Shown here: positions 24,919 to 33,672 of the stretch, one piece after another
Position numbering within the stretch: the first letter of the stretch is position 1
Layout: each line of letters starts with the position of its first letter
Origin: Burkholderia puraquae
Lineage (GTDB): Bacteria > Pseudomonadota > Gammaproteobacteria > Burkholderiales > Burkholderiaceae
Length of the DNA stretch: 64,000 bases
Direction of reading: 5' to 3'
Assembly: GCF_002099195.1 (NCBI RefSeq)
Contig: NZ_NBYX01000006.1
Span: 124,001-188,000, forward strand
Made by a program: the position numbers and the translations under genes
The notes under the pieces: generated by a model
Database searches by the model: none
Told to the model about the DNA's origin: nothing
Seen by the model: the letters and a program-made list of their open reading frames with translations, nothing else

Positions 24919-26031
24919 ATGAACGCTTGGTTATCGTGGCGTCCTAGTGAGCAGCATGCGCAGTTCGTGCGCAGCATGCTGCGTCGCGGGACGCGTGTCA
25001 GTCACCATTTATTCAGCGTTGTCGGCTGTCTCGCTGTCGCAGTTGCGCTCGCACTGTGGCTGCTGCCAACCGTTCGCGGCACGCTCGCCGCGAAGCTGAT
25101 GCCGGTCGTATCCGCGGCCGTGCAAGCCGGGCCGGCCCGTCTGCTGACCGGCCATCCGCTGCCGAACTTCGCGCCTGCCGGCGCGCAGCCGCAGCAGGAA
25201 GACAGCCCCGAAACGGACGCGCTTGCGGTCGGCCTCGACGTCGCACCGGAAGCCGCCGCGCAGGGCGACGCGTCCGATCCGGCTCGCAACGGCCCGTCGC
25301 CCGTCGCGCTTGCCAAACTGATCCCGACCCAGCGCGTGGCGGCCGATGCGCGGGACGACCGTGCGCTCGCATCGAATCGCGAGCAGGCGCTCGTCGCGAC
25401 CTACCTGTCGCGCCGTTACCGCGTCGCGCAGGAGCCGCTCGGCCAGCTCGTCAAGGCTGCATTCCAGACCGGCCGTGACGTCGGTCTCGATCCGCTGCTG
25501 CTGCTGTCCGTGATGGCGATCGAGTCGGGCTTCAACCCGTACGCCGAAAGCGGCGTCGGCGCGAAGGGCCTGATGCAGGTCATGTCGAAGGTGCATTCCG
25601 ACAAGTTCGAGTATTTCGGCGGCACCGACACCGCACTGCAGCCGCTCGCGAACCTCCAGGTCGGCGCGCTCGTGCTGAAGGACTGCATTGCACGTGGCGG
25701 TTCGCTCGCGAACGGCCTGCGCATGTACAACGGTTCGACGAATCCCGATGACAACGGCTACGGCTCGAAGGTGATGGCCGAGCGTGGTCGCCTGCGTGAC
25801 GTTGCGCGTGGCCGCAGCGTGCCCGTCAATGCGCCGCAGGCGCCGGCGAAGCCGATCGTCACGGCCGCTGCCGTGACGGCAGCAGCAGGCGGTGCGAAGC
25901 GCGTACATGCGACGCTCGAAACCTCGACGTCGGCGAAGTCGACGGCATCGAAGGAAGCCGCGTCGCAGGACGACGCGAGCGTCGATACCGCGAAGCAGTC
26001 GCACACCGACCATTCGGAGCTTGGCGCGTAA
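24919..26031 (+). CDS. Lytic transglycosylase (SLT domain)
   Basis: A 370-residue envelope protein. Residues about 30-50 form one hydrophobic segment (HHLFSVVGCLAVAVALALWLLP), a signal anchor or uncleaved signal. A linker of about 110 residues leads to the SLT domain at about 165-290, with the catalytic Glu in MAIESGFNPYAES, then GAKGLMQVM and LRMYNGS. The C-terminal 80 residues are Ala/Ser/Thr-rich and probably disordered. It cleaves peptidoglycan glycosidic bonds to anhydro-muropeptides. The long structured region upstream suggests regulated expression. Confidence 0.9.
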   Translation: MNAWLSWRPSEQHAQFVRSMLRRGTRVSHHLFSVVGCLAVAVALALWLLPTVRGTLAAKLMPVVSAAVQAGPARLLTGHPLPNFAPAGAQPQQEDSPETDALAVGLDVAPEAAAQGDASDPARNGPSPVALAKLIPTQRVAADARDDRALASNREQALVATYLSRRYRVAQEPLGQLVKAAFQTGRDVGLDPLLLLSVMAIESGFNPYAESGVGAKGLMQVMSKVHSDKFEYFGGTDTALQPLANLQVGALVLKDCIARGGSLANGLRMYNGSTNPDDNGYGSKVMAERGRLRDVARGRSVPVNAPQAPAKPIVTAAAVTAAAGGAKRVHATLETSTSAKSTASKEAASQDDASVDTAKQSHTDHSELGA

Positions 26032-26075
26032 CGTGCGGCGGTAACGTACCGGATGGCTCAGGCCGGCAGGAAATG

Positions 26076-26110
26076 AAAAAGGCACCCGATCCGGGTGCCT
26101 TTTCTTTTTT
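26076..26110 (+). terminator. Terminator after the transglycosylase gene
   Basis: AAAAAGGCACCCG (26076-26088), loop ATC, CGGGTGCCTTTT (26092-26103) and a further T-run. Perfect stem with A and T tracts on both sides, so it may also serve the convergent aminotransferase gene. Confidence 0.92.
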
Positions 26111-26145
26111 GCGGTGCGCGGAATGGCCGCCGCGCCGGCCGCGTG

Positions 26146-27342
26146 TCAGCGTTGCCCGAACAGCGTCGCGAGCCGGTCGACCGCTTCTTCGAGCCGTGGG
26201 TAGGCCGTCGCATAGGACAGGCGGATATAGTCACGCGGCGCATGGACACCGAAGTCCATGCCGGGCACCAGCACGACGCCCGCGTCGTGCAGCATCGCCG
26301 TCGTAAGCGCGGCGCTGTCGCCGGCCGCCGGGTGGGCGACGCCGCCGCAGTGCGCATAGACATAGAACGCGCCGTCCGGCATCACGGGCACCGTGAAGCC
26401 GAGCCGTTCGAGCGCGGGTGCGATGAAGTCGCGGCGGCGCTTGAATTCGAGCCGGCGTGCTTCATAGATGTCGAGCGCGGCCGGCTCGAAGCACGCGAGC
26501 GCCGCGTGCTGCGCGAGCGCGGACGGGCAGATGAACAGATTCTGCGCCAGCTTCTCGAACGTGCCGACCAGCGTGGGCGGCACGACCAGCCAGCCGAGCC
26601 GCCAGCCCGTCATGCTGAAATACTTGGAGAAGCTGTTCACGGTGACGACGTCGTCGCCGAACGACAGCGCCGACACGGGCGCCGCGTCGTAGCTGAGCCC
26701 CTGGTAGATCTCGTCGACGATCGTGAAACCGCCGCGTGCGCGCACGGCTTCGACGATTCGTTTCAGCTCGTCCGGTTCGAGCGACGTGCCGGTCGGGTTC
26801 GACGGCGATGCGAGCAGTACGCCGCGTGTGCGCTCGCTCCAGCGCGTGCGGACGTCGTCCTCGGTGAGCTGGAAGCGCGCGTCCGGGCCGCTCGGCACGA
26901 GCACCGCGCGGCCTTCGGCCGCCGCGACGAAGTGCCGGTTGCACGGATACGACGGATCGGGCATCAGCACCTCGTCGTCACGCCCGACAAGCGCGAGGCA
27001 CGCGAGCAGCAGCGCGGCCGACGCGCCTGCCGTCACGACGATCCGTTCCGGACTGATCGTGAGGCCGTAGGCGCGCGCGTAGTGTGCGGCGATCGCCTCG
27101 CGCAGCGGCGCGATGCCGAGCGCGCTCGTATATTGCGTGACGCCGCGACGCAGCGCGGCCGCGGCCGCTTCGACGACCGGCTCCGGCGCAGTGAAATCCG
27201 GCTCGCCGATGCCCATGTGGATAACATCGCGCCCGGAGGACTCGAGACGCTGTGCCTCCTTCATCAGTTCCATCACGTAGAAGGGCTGGATCGCGTCGAC
27301 GCGTGCGGCGAGCTTGACGAGCGAATCGGTGGCGGTATTCAT
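26146..27342 (-). CDS. PLP-dependent aminotransferase, class I fold
   Basis: A 398-residue fold-type I aminotransferase. The PLP-binding Lys is in NSFSKYFSMTGWRLGWLV; GASAALLLA, SPSNPTG and DEIYQGLSYD are the usual cofactor and substrate contacts. The N-terminal IQPFYVMELMKEAQRLE and HMGIGEPDF resemble alanine/valine-type aminotransferases (AlaA/YfdZ group). The amino donor is not certain. ATG at 27342 is preferred over 27390. It follows nusB on the same strand with a terminator between them. Confidence 0.9.
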   Translation of the reverse strand: MNTATDSLVKLAARVDAIQPFYVMELMKEAQRLESSGRDVIHMGIGEPDFTAPEPVVEAAAAALRRGVTQYTSALGIAPLREAIAAHYARAYGLTISPERIVVTAGASAALLLACLALVGRDDEVLMPDPSYPCNRHFVAAAEGRAVLVPSGPDARFQLTEDDVRTRWSERTRGVLLASPSNPTGTSLEPDELKRIVEAVRARGGFTIVDEIYQGLSYDAAPVSALSFGDDVVTVNSFSKYFSMTGWRLGWLVVPPTLVGTFEKLAQNLFICPSALAQHAALACFEPAALDIYEARRLEFKRRRDFIAPALERLGFTVPVMPDGAFYVYAHCGGVAHPAAGDSAALTTAMLHDAGVVLVPGMDFGVHAPRDYIRLSYATAYPRLEEAVDRLATLFGQR

Positions 27343-27370
27343 CGGGCGGGCAGGGCGAGGGAGGCGGGGC

Positions 27371-27401
27371 AAAAGAAAAAACGGGCGCATGTGCGCCCGT
27401 T
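27371..27401 (-). terminator. Terminator after nusB
   Basis: The palindrome ACGGGCGCA-TG-TGCGCCCGT (27381-27400) is followed on the minus strand by a T-rich tract (A-run at 27371-27380 on the plus strand). It lies between nusB and the aminotransferase start, so it closes the ribH-nusB transcript. Confidence 0.88.
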
Positions 27402-27415
27402 CCGGACAAACGGTA

Positions 27416-27853
27416 TCAGCCGTTGCGGCGCGCCTGCGTTTCGGCGGGGCGCAGCTTCGCGGCGAGCTTGTCGAGCACGCCGTTCACGTACTTGTAGCCG
27501 TCGGAGCCGCCGAACGTCTTCGCGAGTTCGACTGCTTCGTTGATGATCACGCGGTACGGCGTTTCGACGTGGTGCGTGAGCTCGAACGTCGCGATCAGCA
27601 GCACCGCGCGTTCGACCGGCGACAACTGGTCGATCGGGCGGTCGAGCGACGGCGTCAGCGCTTCGACGAGCGTGGCGTGCTCGCGGATCACGCCGTGCAG
27701 GATCGCGTCGAGCAGCTCCTTGTCAGCCTTGTCGTAACCGAGCGCGCCGCGCAGTTGCGCGTCGATCTCGCCGGAGGACGCGTTCGACAGCAGCCACTGG
27801 TAGAGGCCTTGCGTCGCCAGCTCGCGCGATTGTCGGCGGGCGCTCTTCTTCAT
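27416..27853 (-). CDS. nusB: Transcription antitermination factor NusB
   Basis: A 145-residue all-helical protein that binds boxA RNA with NusE (S10) to promote rRNA antitermination. The family pattern [38 protein letters not shown] and [33 protein letters not shown] is complete. The start overlaps the ribH stop by four bases, the classic coupling with lumazine synthase. Confidence 0.96.
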   Translation of the reverse strand: MKKSARRQSRELATQGLYQWLLSNASSGEIDAQLRGALGYDKADKELLDAILHGVIREHATLVEALTPSLDRPIDQLSPVERAVLLIATFELTHHVETPYRVIINEAVELAKTFGGSDGYKYVNGVLDKLAAKLRPAETQARRNG

Positions 27854-28368
27854 GCCCGCTCCTCTTCGTCGTCTTCGTCTTCTTCTTCGTCCTCGTCGTC
27901 ATCGCCGAGCTGGTCGAGTGCCATCGTCAGGTTGGCCATCTCGACGGCGACGCGTGCGGCGTCACGACCCTTTTCGGTCATGCGCGCGACGGCCTGCTCG
28001 TCGTTTTCGGTCGTCAGGACCGCGTTCGCGATCGGCAGGTTGAAGTCGAGGCCGATGCGGGTGATGCCCGCGCCGCTCTCGTTCGACACGAGTTCGAAGT
28101 GGTAGGTCTCGCCGCGGATCACCGCGCCGAGCGCGATCAGTGCGTCGAACTGGCCGCTTTCTGCGAGCTTCTGCAGCGCGAGCGGGATTTCCAGCGCGCC
28201 GGGCACCGATACGAGCAGCACGTCTTCACCGGTGACGCCGAGGCGTTCCAGTTCCTCGACGCACGCGTCGGCGAGGCCGTTGCACACGGGCTCGTTGAAG
28301 CGCGATTGCACGATACCGATACGCAGGCCGTCGCCTTCGAGATTCGGTTGGTATTGTCCGATTTCCAT
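27850..28368 (-). CDS. ribH: 6,7-dimethyl-8-ribityllumazine synthase
   Basis: A 172-residue enzyme that condenses ribitylaminouracil with dihydroxybutanone phosphate in the penultimate step of riboflavin synthesis. Active-site segments [31 protein letters not shown] and the C-terminal helix are intact. Unusual is the tail: the last 19 residues are almost entirely Asp and Glu ([15 protein letters not shown]), beyond the usual end of the fold, and likely a solvent-exposed decoration on the oligomer. Coupled to nusB by overlap. Confidence 0.95.
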   Translation of the reverse strand: MEIGQYQPNLEGDGLRIGIVQSRFNEPVCNGLADACVEELERLGVTGEDVLLVSVPGALEIPLALQKLAESGQFDALIALGAVIRGETYHFELVSNESGAGITRIGLDFNLPIANAVLTTENDEQAVARMTEKGRDAARVAVEMANLTMALDQLGDDDEDEEEDEDDEEERA

Positions 28369-28421
28369 GATCTTGTCCGTGGTGTGGATGAACGGTTATA
28401 GGGCGAAAGCGCCGTGGCGGG

Positions 28422-29564
28422 TTACGCGTTGGACGCCGGGCAGGACTTGGCTTCGCCGCCGGGCATCGGAATGAAGCCCGTGACTTCGAGGCCGTAGCCG
28501 GACATGCTGCCCAGCTTGCGCGGATTCGACAGCACCTGCATCTTGCTGACGCCGACATCGTGCAGGATCTGCGCGCCGATGCCGAACGTCTTGAAATCAA
28601 CCGGCCGGCGCTTGAGCGCAGCGGCCTTTTCTTCCTCGTCGAACGCCTTGAAGACGTCGATCAGGTGTTCCTTCGTGTCGCCGCAGTTGAGCAGGACGAT
28701 CACGCCGAGGTCGCGCTCCGCGATCTCGCGCATCGCGGCGTCGAGCGTCCACGAGTGCGTCGACACGCCCGTCTCGAGCAGGTCGAGCACCGACAGCGGC
28801 TCGTGCACGCGCACCGGCGTATCGACGTCGGGCGACGGCGCACCGCGCACCAGCGCGATGTGCGGCGAGCCGCTCGGCTGGTCGCGGTACAGCACCGCGC
28901 GGAACGTGCCGTGCGCGGTTTGCATCGTACGCTCGGCGATCCGCTCGATGATCGATTCGGTGCGGCTGCGGTACTGGATCAGGTCGGCGATCGTGCCGAT
29001 CTTCAGGTTGTGTTCCTGCGCGAATTCGATCAGGTCGGGCAGGCGCGCCATCGTGCCGTCGTCCTTGATGATCTCGCAGATCACCGCGGCCGGCGTGAGG
29101 CCCGCGAGCGCGGTGAAGTCGCAACCGGCCTCGGTGTGGCCCGCACGCACGAGCACGCCGCCCGGCTGCGCCATGATCGGGAATACGTGGCCCGGCTGCA
29201 CGATGTGCTCGGGGCGCACGTCGTGCGCGACCGCCGTGGCGATCGTGTGCGCACGGTCGGCGGCCGAGATGCCGGTCGTCACGCCTTCGGCCGCTTCGAT
29301 GCTGACCGTGAACGCGGTGCCGTACTGCGTGCCGTTGCGGTAGGTCATCAGCGGCAGGTGCAGCTGCTTGCAGCGTTCCTGCGTCAATGTCAGGCAAACC
29401 AGGCCGCGGCCGTACTTGGCCATGAAGTTGATCGCTTCCGGCGTGACGAATTCGGCGGCGATCACGAGGTCGCCCTCGTTTTCGCGGTCTTCTTCGTCGA
29501 CCAGGATCACCATCCGGCCGGCTTTCAGCTCGGCGATGATGTCGAGCGTGGAGGCGAGCGTCAT
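28422..29564 (-). CDS. ribBA: 3,4-dihydroxy-2-butanone-4-phosphate synthase with degenerate GTP cyclohydrolase II domain
   Basis: A 380-residue protein. Residues 1-205 are a full RibB domain (DEEDRENEGDL, the acidic metal-binding loop, then GHTEAGCDF). The C-terminal half aligns with RibA by FGIGAQILHDVGV and LSNPRKLGSMSGYGLEV. However the zinc site of GTP cyclohydrolase II (C-x10-C-x-C) and the QEGRG-type catalytic segment are missing, replaced by VRVHEPLSVLDLLETGV and LLNCGDTKEHLID. Cyclohydrolase activity is therefore unlikely; a separate RibA must exist elsewhere. Known as the RibBX or hybrid type. Confidence 0.92.
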   Translation of the reverse strand: MTLASTLDIIAELKAGRMVILVDEEDRENEGDLVIAAEFVTPEAINFMAKYGRGLVCLTLTQERCKQLHLPLMTYRNGTQYGTAFTVSIEAAEGVTTGISAADRAHTIATAVAHDVRPEHIVQPGHVFPIMAQPGGVLVRAGHTEAGCDFTALAGLTPAAVICEIIKDDGTMARLPDLIEFAQEHNLKIGTIADLIQYRSRTESIIERIAERTMQTAHGTFRAVLYRDQPSGSPHIALVRGAPSPDVDTPVRVHEPLSVLDLLETGVSTHSWTLDAAMREIAERDLGVIVLLNCGDTKEHLIDVFKAFDEEEKAAALKRRPVDFKTFGIGAQILHDVGVSKMQVLSNPRKLGSMSGYGLEVTGFIPMPGGEAKSCPASNA

Positions 29565-29742
29565 AAGGGGGCGAGAAAGAGGAAAGTGCGTATTTTACGC
29601 CAGCCGGACGGCGTTTCGGCTGGCATGGGCCACGCGCGGCCGGCAAGCGCTCCGGAAAGCGCTGCGACCGGCCTGCGCGGCAGGCCTGGCAAGGCCGCCG
29701 CGCGTTGCCAGCACGCGGGTGCGGGCCGTGGCGGGCCGGGCG

Positions 29743-30261
29743 TCAGGCGTGCTGGTCGCGCCCGCCCAGGTAGTCGAGCTTGCCGAGCTCGACGCCGCTG
29801 TGGCGAAGGATGTCGTACGCGGTCGTCACATGGAAGAAGAAGTTGGGCAGCACGAAATTCAGCAGGTACGACTGGCCGGTGAACTCGATCGGGCCGACGC
29901 GCATCTTCAGCACGATCTGGCGCGCCTCGCTGCCGTCGATCTGCGCGGCGTCGAAGCTTTTCAGGTAGTCGATCGTCTTCTGGATGCGTGCGTGCAGTTC
30001 GTCGAAGGTCTGCTCGACGTCCGGGTAGCTCGGGATCTCGACATCGGCGAGCCGTGCGGCGCAGCCCTTGGCCGTGTCGGTCGCGATGTAGACCTGGCGG
30101 ACGAGCGGCAGCATGTCCGGGTACAGGCGGGCGCCGACGAACACCGACGGATCGATCTGCTTTTCGGCCGCATGCGCCTGCGCCTTGCCGAGGATGTGCT
30201 GGAGGTTGGTCAGGCCACGGATCAGCACGGGCAGCGAAGCCTGGTACATCGAGATGGACAT
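29743..30261 (-). CDS. DUF1993 family protein
   Basis: A 172-residue helical protein of the DUF1993 family (MSISMYQASLPVLIRGLTNLQHILGKA, LYPDMLPLVRQVYIATDTAKG, FFFHVTTAYDILRHSGVELGKLDYLG), related to the DinB/YfiT-like four-helix bundle. The function is unknown. ATG at 30261 is set by AAGGAG directly upstream; the longer frame to 30504 is a run-on. It stands alone, divergent from an O-methyltransferase gene. Confidence 0.87.
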   Translation of the reverse strand: MSISMYQASLPVLIRGLTNLQHILGKAQAHAAEKQIDPSVFVGARLYPDMLPLVRQVYIATDTAKGCAARLADVEIPSYPDVEQTFDELHARIQKTIDYLKSFDAAQIDGSEARQIVLKMRVGPIEFTGQSYLLNFVLPNFFFHVTTAYDILRHSGVELGKLDYLGGRDQHA

Positions 30262-30536
30262 GGGAACGACTCCTTGAGGAGGAAGAGGGCGGCCGGTATG
30301 CGGCACGTCGTGCGTTGCGGCGTTGAAACCGCTGTCGACGCATCTTAGCGCGGCGGCATGACCCGTGCGCGTCGTTGGCCATTCGGCCGGGTGCCGGGTG
30401 AGCGACTGGCCGATGGAGGCGATGCAGTCGTCCCGATTGCGCCGGAATGGCGGGCGTCGCCGGCACCACGCGTCGATCCGCAAAAAAGTCGTATCATGAA
30501 ACACGAAACACGAAATATGAAGAAGCGGAGATCTCG

Positions 30537-31139
30537 ATGATCGAACTCGATAGCGCCGCGTTGGCCGTCGTTGCCCGGCTGGCGGCCTTCGGCCAGGAAA
30601 ACGATGCGCGGATGGACGACCGCAGCCGCAAGATGCTCAACCTCGAGCCGCCCACGGCCGAACTGCTGTACCTGCTCGTCACCGGCGCGCGTCGCCGGCG
30701 CGTGCTCGAGATCGGCACGTCCAACGGCTACAGCGCGGTCTGGCTCGCCCACGCGCTGCGCGAAACGGACGGGCAGCCGCTCGTTACCGTCGAGTACTCG
30801 CCCGACAAGGCCGGGCAGGCGAGGGCCAACCTGCGTGCGGCGTCGCTGCAGGATTGGGCGCAGGTGATCGAAGGCGATGCGACGCAGGTCTGCGCGGCCG
30901 TAACGGGCCCGTTCGACTGCGTATTCTTCGATGCCGACCGCGTGAGCGCGCCGCAGCAGCTCGCGCACCTGTTGCCGAAGCTGACGGCCGACGCGCTGCT
31001 CGTCGCGGACAACGCGCTGTCCCATCCGGACGAGATCGCCGGCTATCTCGCCGCGGTCGACGCGACGCGGCAGTTCGACACGACGATCGTGCCGGTCGGC
31101 AAGGGGCTCCACATCGCACGCCGCCGGCGGGTCGCATGA
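30537..31139 (+). CDS. O-methyltransferase (SAM-dependent, class I)
   Basis: A 200-residue enzyme with the O-methyltransferase family 3 pattern: SRKMLNLEPPTAELLYLL, VLEIGTSNGYSAVWLA (SAM motif I), VTVEYSPDKA, and FDCVFFDADR with the metal-binding Asp. The usual substrate is a catechol-like or small aromatic hydroxyl; not determined here. The ATG at 30537 overlaps (ATGA) the stop of a possible 14-codon upstream frame (30496-30540). The 3' end overlaps the GntR gene by four bases, so regulator and enzyme are cotranslated. Confidence 0.87.
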   Translation: MIELDSAALAVVARLAAFGQENDARMDDRSRKMLNLEPPTAELLYLLVTGARRRRVLEIGTSNGYSAVWLAHALRETDGQPLVTVEYSPDKAGQARANLRAASLQDWAQVIEGDATQVCAAVTGPFDCVFFDADRVSAPQQLAHLLPKLTADALLVADNALSHPDEIAGYLAAVDATRQFDTTIVPVGKGLHIARRRRVA

Positions 31140-31819
31140 CGCGGGCCACGCTCGAGCGCTCGACTCTGGGGCGCGACGCGTATGGGGCGATCCGCGAGAT
31201 GCTGGTCGACGAGGCGCGCTTCGCGGCGGGCGAGAAGATCAGCATCGAAGCGCTGTCGCGCGATCTCGGCATCAGCCGCTCGCCCGTGTGGGCGGCGGTC
31301 TCGCGCCTGGAGGCCGAGGGGCTGCTGCAGGTCGTGCCGCGGCAGGGCGTGTTCGTCATCGCGTTCGACCGCGCGCGAATCGTGGCCATCTTCGAGGCGC
31401 GGGAAGCGCTCGAAGGGATGGCCGCGCGCCTGGCGGCGCAGCGCATGACGCCCGACGATCACGCGGCGCTGGATGAAGCGTTGACGCGGCAGGCAAATGC
31501 GGTCGACAGGCGCGACGGCGATGCATACCGCATCGCCAACCTCGACTTTCACCACGGGCTGCTCGCTACCGCGCGCAACGCGACGATCGAGGCGTCGCTC
31601 AGGGCGCTGTATGCGCAGGTGCAGACGATGTGTTCGGGCAGCGCGAGTCCGATGGACGACTGGGCACGGCTCAGCGGGAATGTCGCCGAACACCGGCAGG
31701 TGTTCGCCATGATCGCGAAGCACGATGCGGAGGGTGCCGAGCGCGCGGCGCGCGAGCATGTGCGGCAGTTGCTCGGGACGATCCTGGCGCGCGCGGGAGC
31801 GGAGGAGGCGGATGCTTGA
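31136..31819 (+). CDS. GntR-family (FadR-type) transcriptional regulator
   Basis: A 227-residue regulator. The N-terminal winged HTH spans residues 10-75 (DAYGAIREMLVDEARFAAGEKISIEALSRDLGISRSPVWAAVSRLEAEGLLQVVPRQGVFV), followed by the all-helical FCD ligand-binding domain with HHGLL and EHRQVFAMIAKHDAEGAERAAREH. It overlaps the O-methyltransferase stop and presumably controls that gene or a neighbour. The ligand is unknown, commonly a small organic acid in this group. Confidence 0.9.
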   Translation: MTRATLERSTLGRDAYGAIREMLVDEARFAAGEKISIEALSRDLGISRSPVWAAVSRLEAEGLLQVVPRQGVFVIAFDRARIVAIFEAREALEGMAARLAAQRMTPDDHAALDEALTRQANAVDRRDGDAYRIANLDFHHGLLATARNATIEASLRALYAQVQTMCSGSASPMDDWARLSGNVAEHRQVFAMIAKHDAEGAERAAREHVRQLLGTILARAGAEEADA

Positions 31820-31891
31820 TCGCCCGCGGGCGACGGCGCGAAGGATGGGGAAAGGCGGCGGCCGGCCGGGCTACGGGGGCCGCCCGTACGA

Positions 31892-32521
31892 TCAGTCCTG
31901 ATGCACGCCCTGCGACGTCGACAGCATCCGCTCGACGTAGCGCGCAATCATGTCGACTTCGAGATTGACCTTGTCGCCGGCCTTCACGTGGCGCAGCGTC
32001 GTGACCTCGACCGTATGCGGAATCAGGTTGATCGAGAATTCGCAGCCGTCCGCGCGATCGTCGATCGTGTTGACGGTCAGGCTCACGCCGTTGACCGTGA
32101 TCGATCCCTTGTATGCGAGATAGCAGCCGAGCTCGCGCGGCGCGACGATGCGAAGCTCGTGCGACTCGCCGACCGGCGCGAAGCGCGACACGGTGCCGAG
32201 GCCGTCCACATGACCCGACACGATGTGCCCGCCGAGGCGGTCGTGCGCGCGCAACGCCTTCTCGAGGTTCACGTCGCCGGGTTCCGCGAGGCCGACCGTG
32301 CGGTTCAGGCTTTCGCGCGACACGTCGACGTCGAACGATGAATCGGTCTTCTCGATCACCGTCATGCACGCGCCCTGGATCGCGATGCTGTCGCCCAGCG
32401 CCACATCGGTGAGATCGAGCCCGCCGACCAGCACGGTGAGGCGCACGCCGGCATCGGCCGACGCGCCGAGCGGCTGGATCGATCCGATACGGCCGACGGC
32501 CGCGACAATTCCGGTAAACAT
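31892..32521 (-). CDS. ribE: Riboflavin synthase, alpha subunit
   Basis: A 209-residue enzyme made of two lumazine-binding beta-barrel repeats (MFTGIVAAVGRIGS... and the second from about residue 98, HIVSGHVDGLGTVSR...). It dismutates two lumazine molecules to riboflavin. The N-terminal MFTGIV and the repeated SLNR/TVNTID active-site features are complete. It is 14 bases downstream of ribD on the same strand, so the two are cotranscribed; the gene symbol follows the E. coli ribE/ribC convention. Confidence 0.95.
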   Translation of the reverse strand: MFTGIVAAVGRIGSIQPLGASADAGVRLTVLVGGLDLTDVALGDSIAIQGACMTVIEKTDSSFDVDVSRESLNRTVGLAEPGDVNLEKALRAHDRLGGHIVSGHVDGLGTVSRFAPVGESHELRIVAPRELGCYLAYKGSITVNGVSLTVNTIDDRADGCEFSINLIPHTVEVTTLRHVKAGDKVNLEVDMIARYVERMLSTSQGVHQD

Positions 32522-32535
32522 CGTGACGATCCCGT

Positions 32536-33657
32536 TCAGTGAGTGGCGTCAGGCGGCGTGAAACGCGCGAGGATCCGCAGGTCGTCGCCGATCCGCTCGA
32601 ACCCGTGGAACGACAGTCGCGTGCGCGCCTCGAGGCTCGCCGGCGCGGCGAGGTCGAACATGCCGGCCGCATCGGCGCCCAGCAGGCTCGGCGCGAGGTA
32701 GACGAGCAATTCGTCGACGCACTGCTCGCGCAGCAGCGAGCCGTTCAGCTTGTGGCCGGCCTCGACGTGCAGCTCGTTGACGCCGCGCGCGCCGAGCGCC
32801 GCCAGCATCGCGGGCAGGTCGACCTTGCCGTGCGCATTCGCGAGCGGCACGATTTCCGCGCCGCGCGCCTTCAGCACCTTCGCGCGCACTTCGCCGGCGG
32901 CGTCGAGCCGGCCGCAGAAGATCAGCAGCGGCGCACCCTCGAGCAGCCGCGCATCGAGCGGCAGGTCGAGGCGGCTGTCTACCAGGATGCGCTGCGGCTG
33001 GCGCGGCGTGTCGACGCCGCGCACGGTCAGCAGCGGGTTGTCTTCGCGCACGGTGCCGATGCCGGTCAGGATTGCGCAGGCGCGCGCACGCCATGCGTGC
33101 CCGTCGAGGCGGGCGGCCTCGCCGGTGATCCACTGGCTTTCGCCGGACGGCAGCGCGGTGCGGCCGTCGAGCGACGCGGCGGTCTTCATCCGCACCCACG
33201 GGCGGCCGCGCGTCATCCGCGACACGAAGCCGATGTTCAGTTCGCCGGCTTCATGCGCGAGCAGCCCGCAGCGCACGTCGATGCCCGCGTCGCGCAGCAT
33301 CCCGAGGCCGCGCCCCGACACCTGCGGGTTCGGGTCTTCCATCGCGGCGACGACCTTCGCGACGCGCGCGTCGATCAGCGCGTTCGCGCATGGCGGCGTG
33401 CGGCCGAAATGGCTGCACGGTTCGAGCGTGACGTAGACGGTCGAACCCGCGACGTCGTAGCCGCGCGAGCGCGCGTCCTTCAGCGCCTGCACCTCTGCGT
33501 GATCCTGGCCGGCCGGCTGCGTGAAGCCTTCGCCGATCACGTCGCCGTCCTTGACGATCACGCAGCCGACACGCGGGTTCGGTGCCGTTGTATACATGCC
33601 GCGCGCGGCGAGCGCGAGCGCACGCTGCATGTGGGCGAAATCGATATCCGAGAACAT
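32536..33657 (-). CDS. ribD: Bifunctional diaminohydroxyphosphoribosylaminopyrimidine deaminase / 5-amino-6-ribosylamino-uracil reductase
   Basis: A 373-residue two-domain protein. The N-terminal zinc deaminase carries HAEVQAL and TLEPCSHFGRTPPC (zinc ligands His, Cys, Cys). The C-terminal NADPH reductase begins near RPWVRMKTAASLDGRTAL. Both activities make the pyrimidine intermediate of riboflavin. It follows hemL by 15 bases and precedes ribE, forming hemL-ribD-ribE on the minus strand, a pairing of haem and flavin genes seen across Burkholderia. Confidence 0.96.
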   Translation of the reverse strand: MFSDIDFAHMQRALALAARGMYTTAPNPRVGCVIVKDGDVIGEGFTQPAGQDHAEVQALKDARSRGYDVAGSTVYVTLEPCSHFGRTPPCANALIDARVAKVVAAMEDPNPQVSGRGLGMLRDAGIDVRCGLLAHEAGELNIGFVSRMTRGRPWVRMKTAASLDGRTALPSGESQWITGEAARLDGHAWRARACAILTGIGTVREDNPLLTVRGVDTPRQPQRILVDSRLDLPLDARLLEGAPLLIFCGRLDAAGEVRAKVLKARGAEIVPLANAHGKVDLPAMLAALGARGVNELHVEAGHKLNGSLLREQCVDELLVYLAPSLLGADAAGMFDLAAPASLEARTRLSFHGFERIGDDLRILARFTPPDATH

Positions 33658-33672
33658 GCGCGCGGACCCGGG

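Noticed and set aside
29565..29742. FMN riboswitch upstream of ribBA
   Set aside because: The conserved RFN blocks (including GGATGAAGAGA) are not visible on the minus strand; only a -10-like TAAAAT is present.
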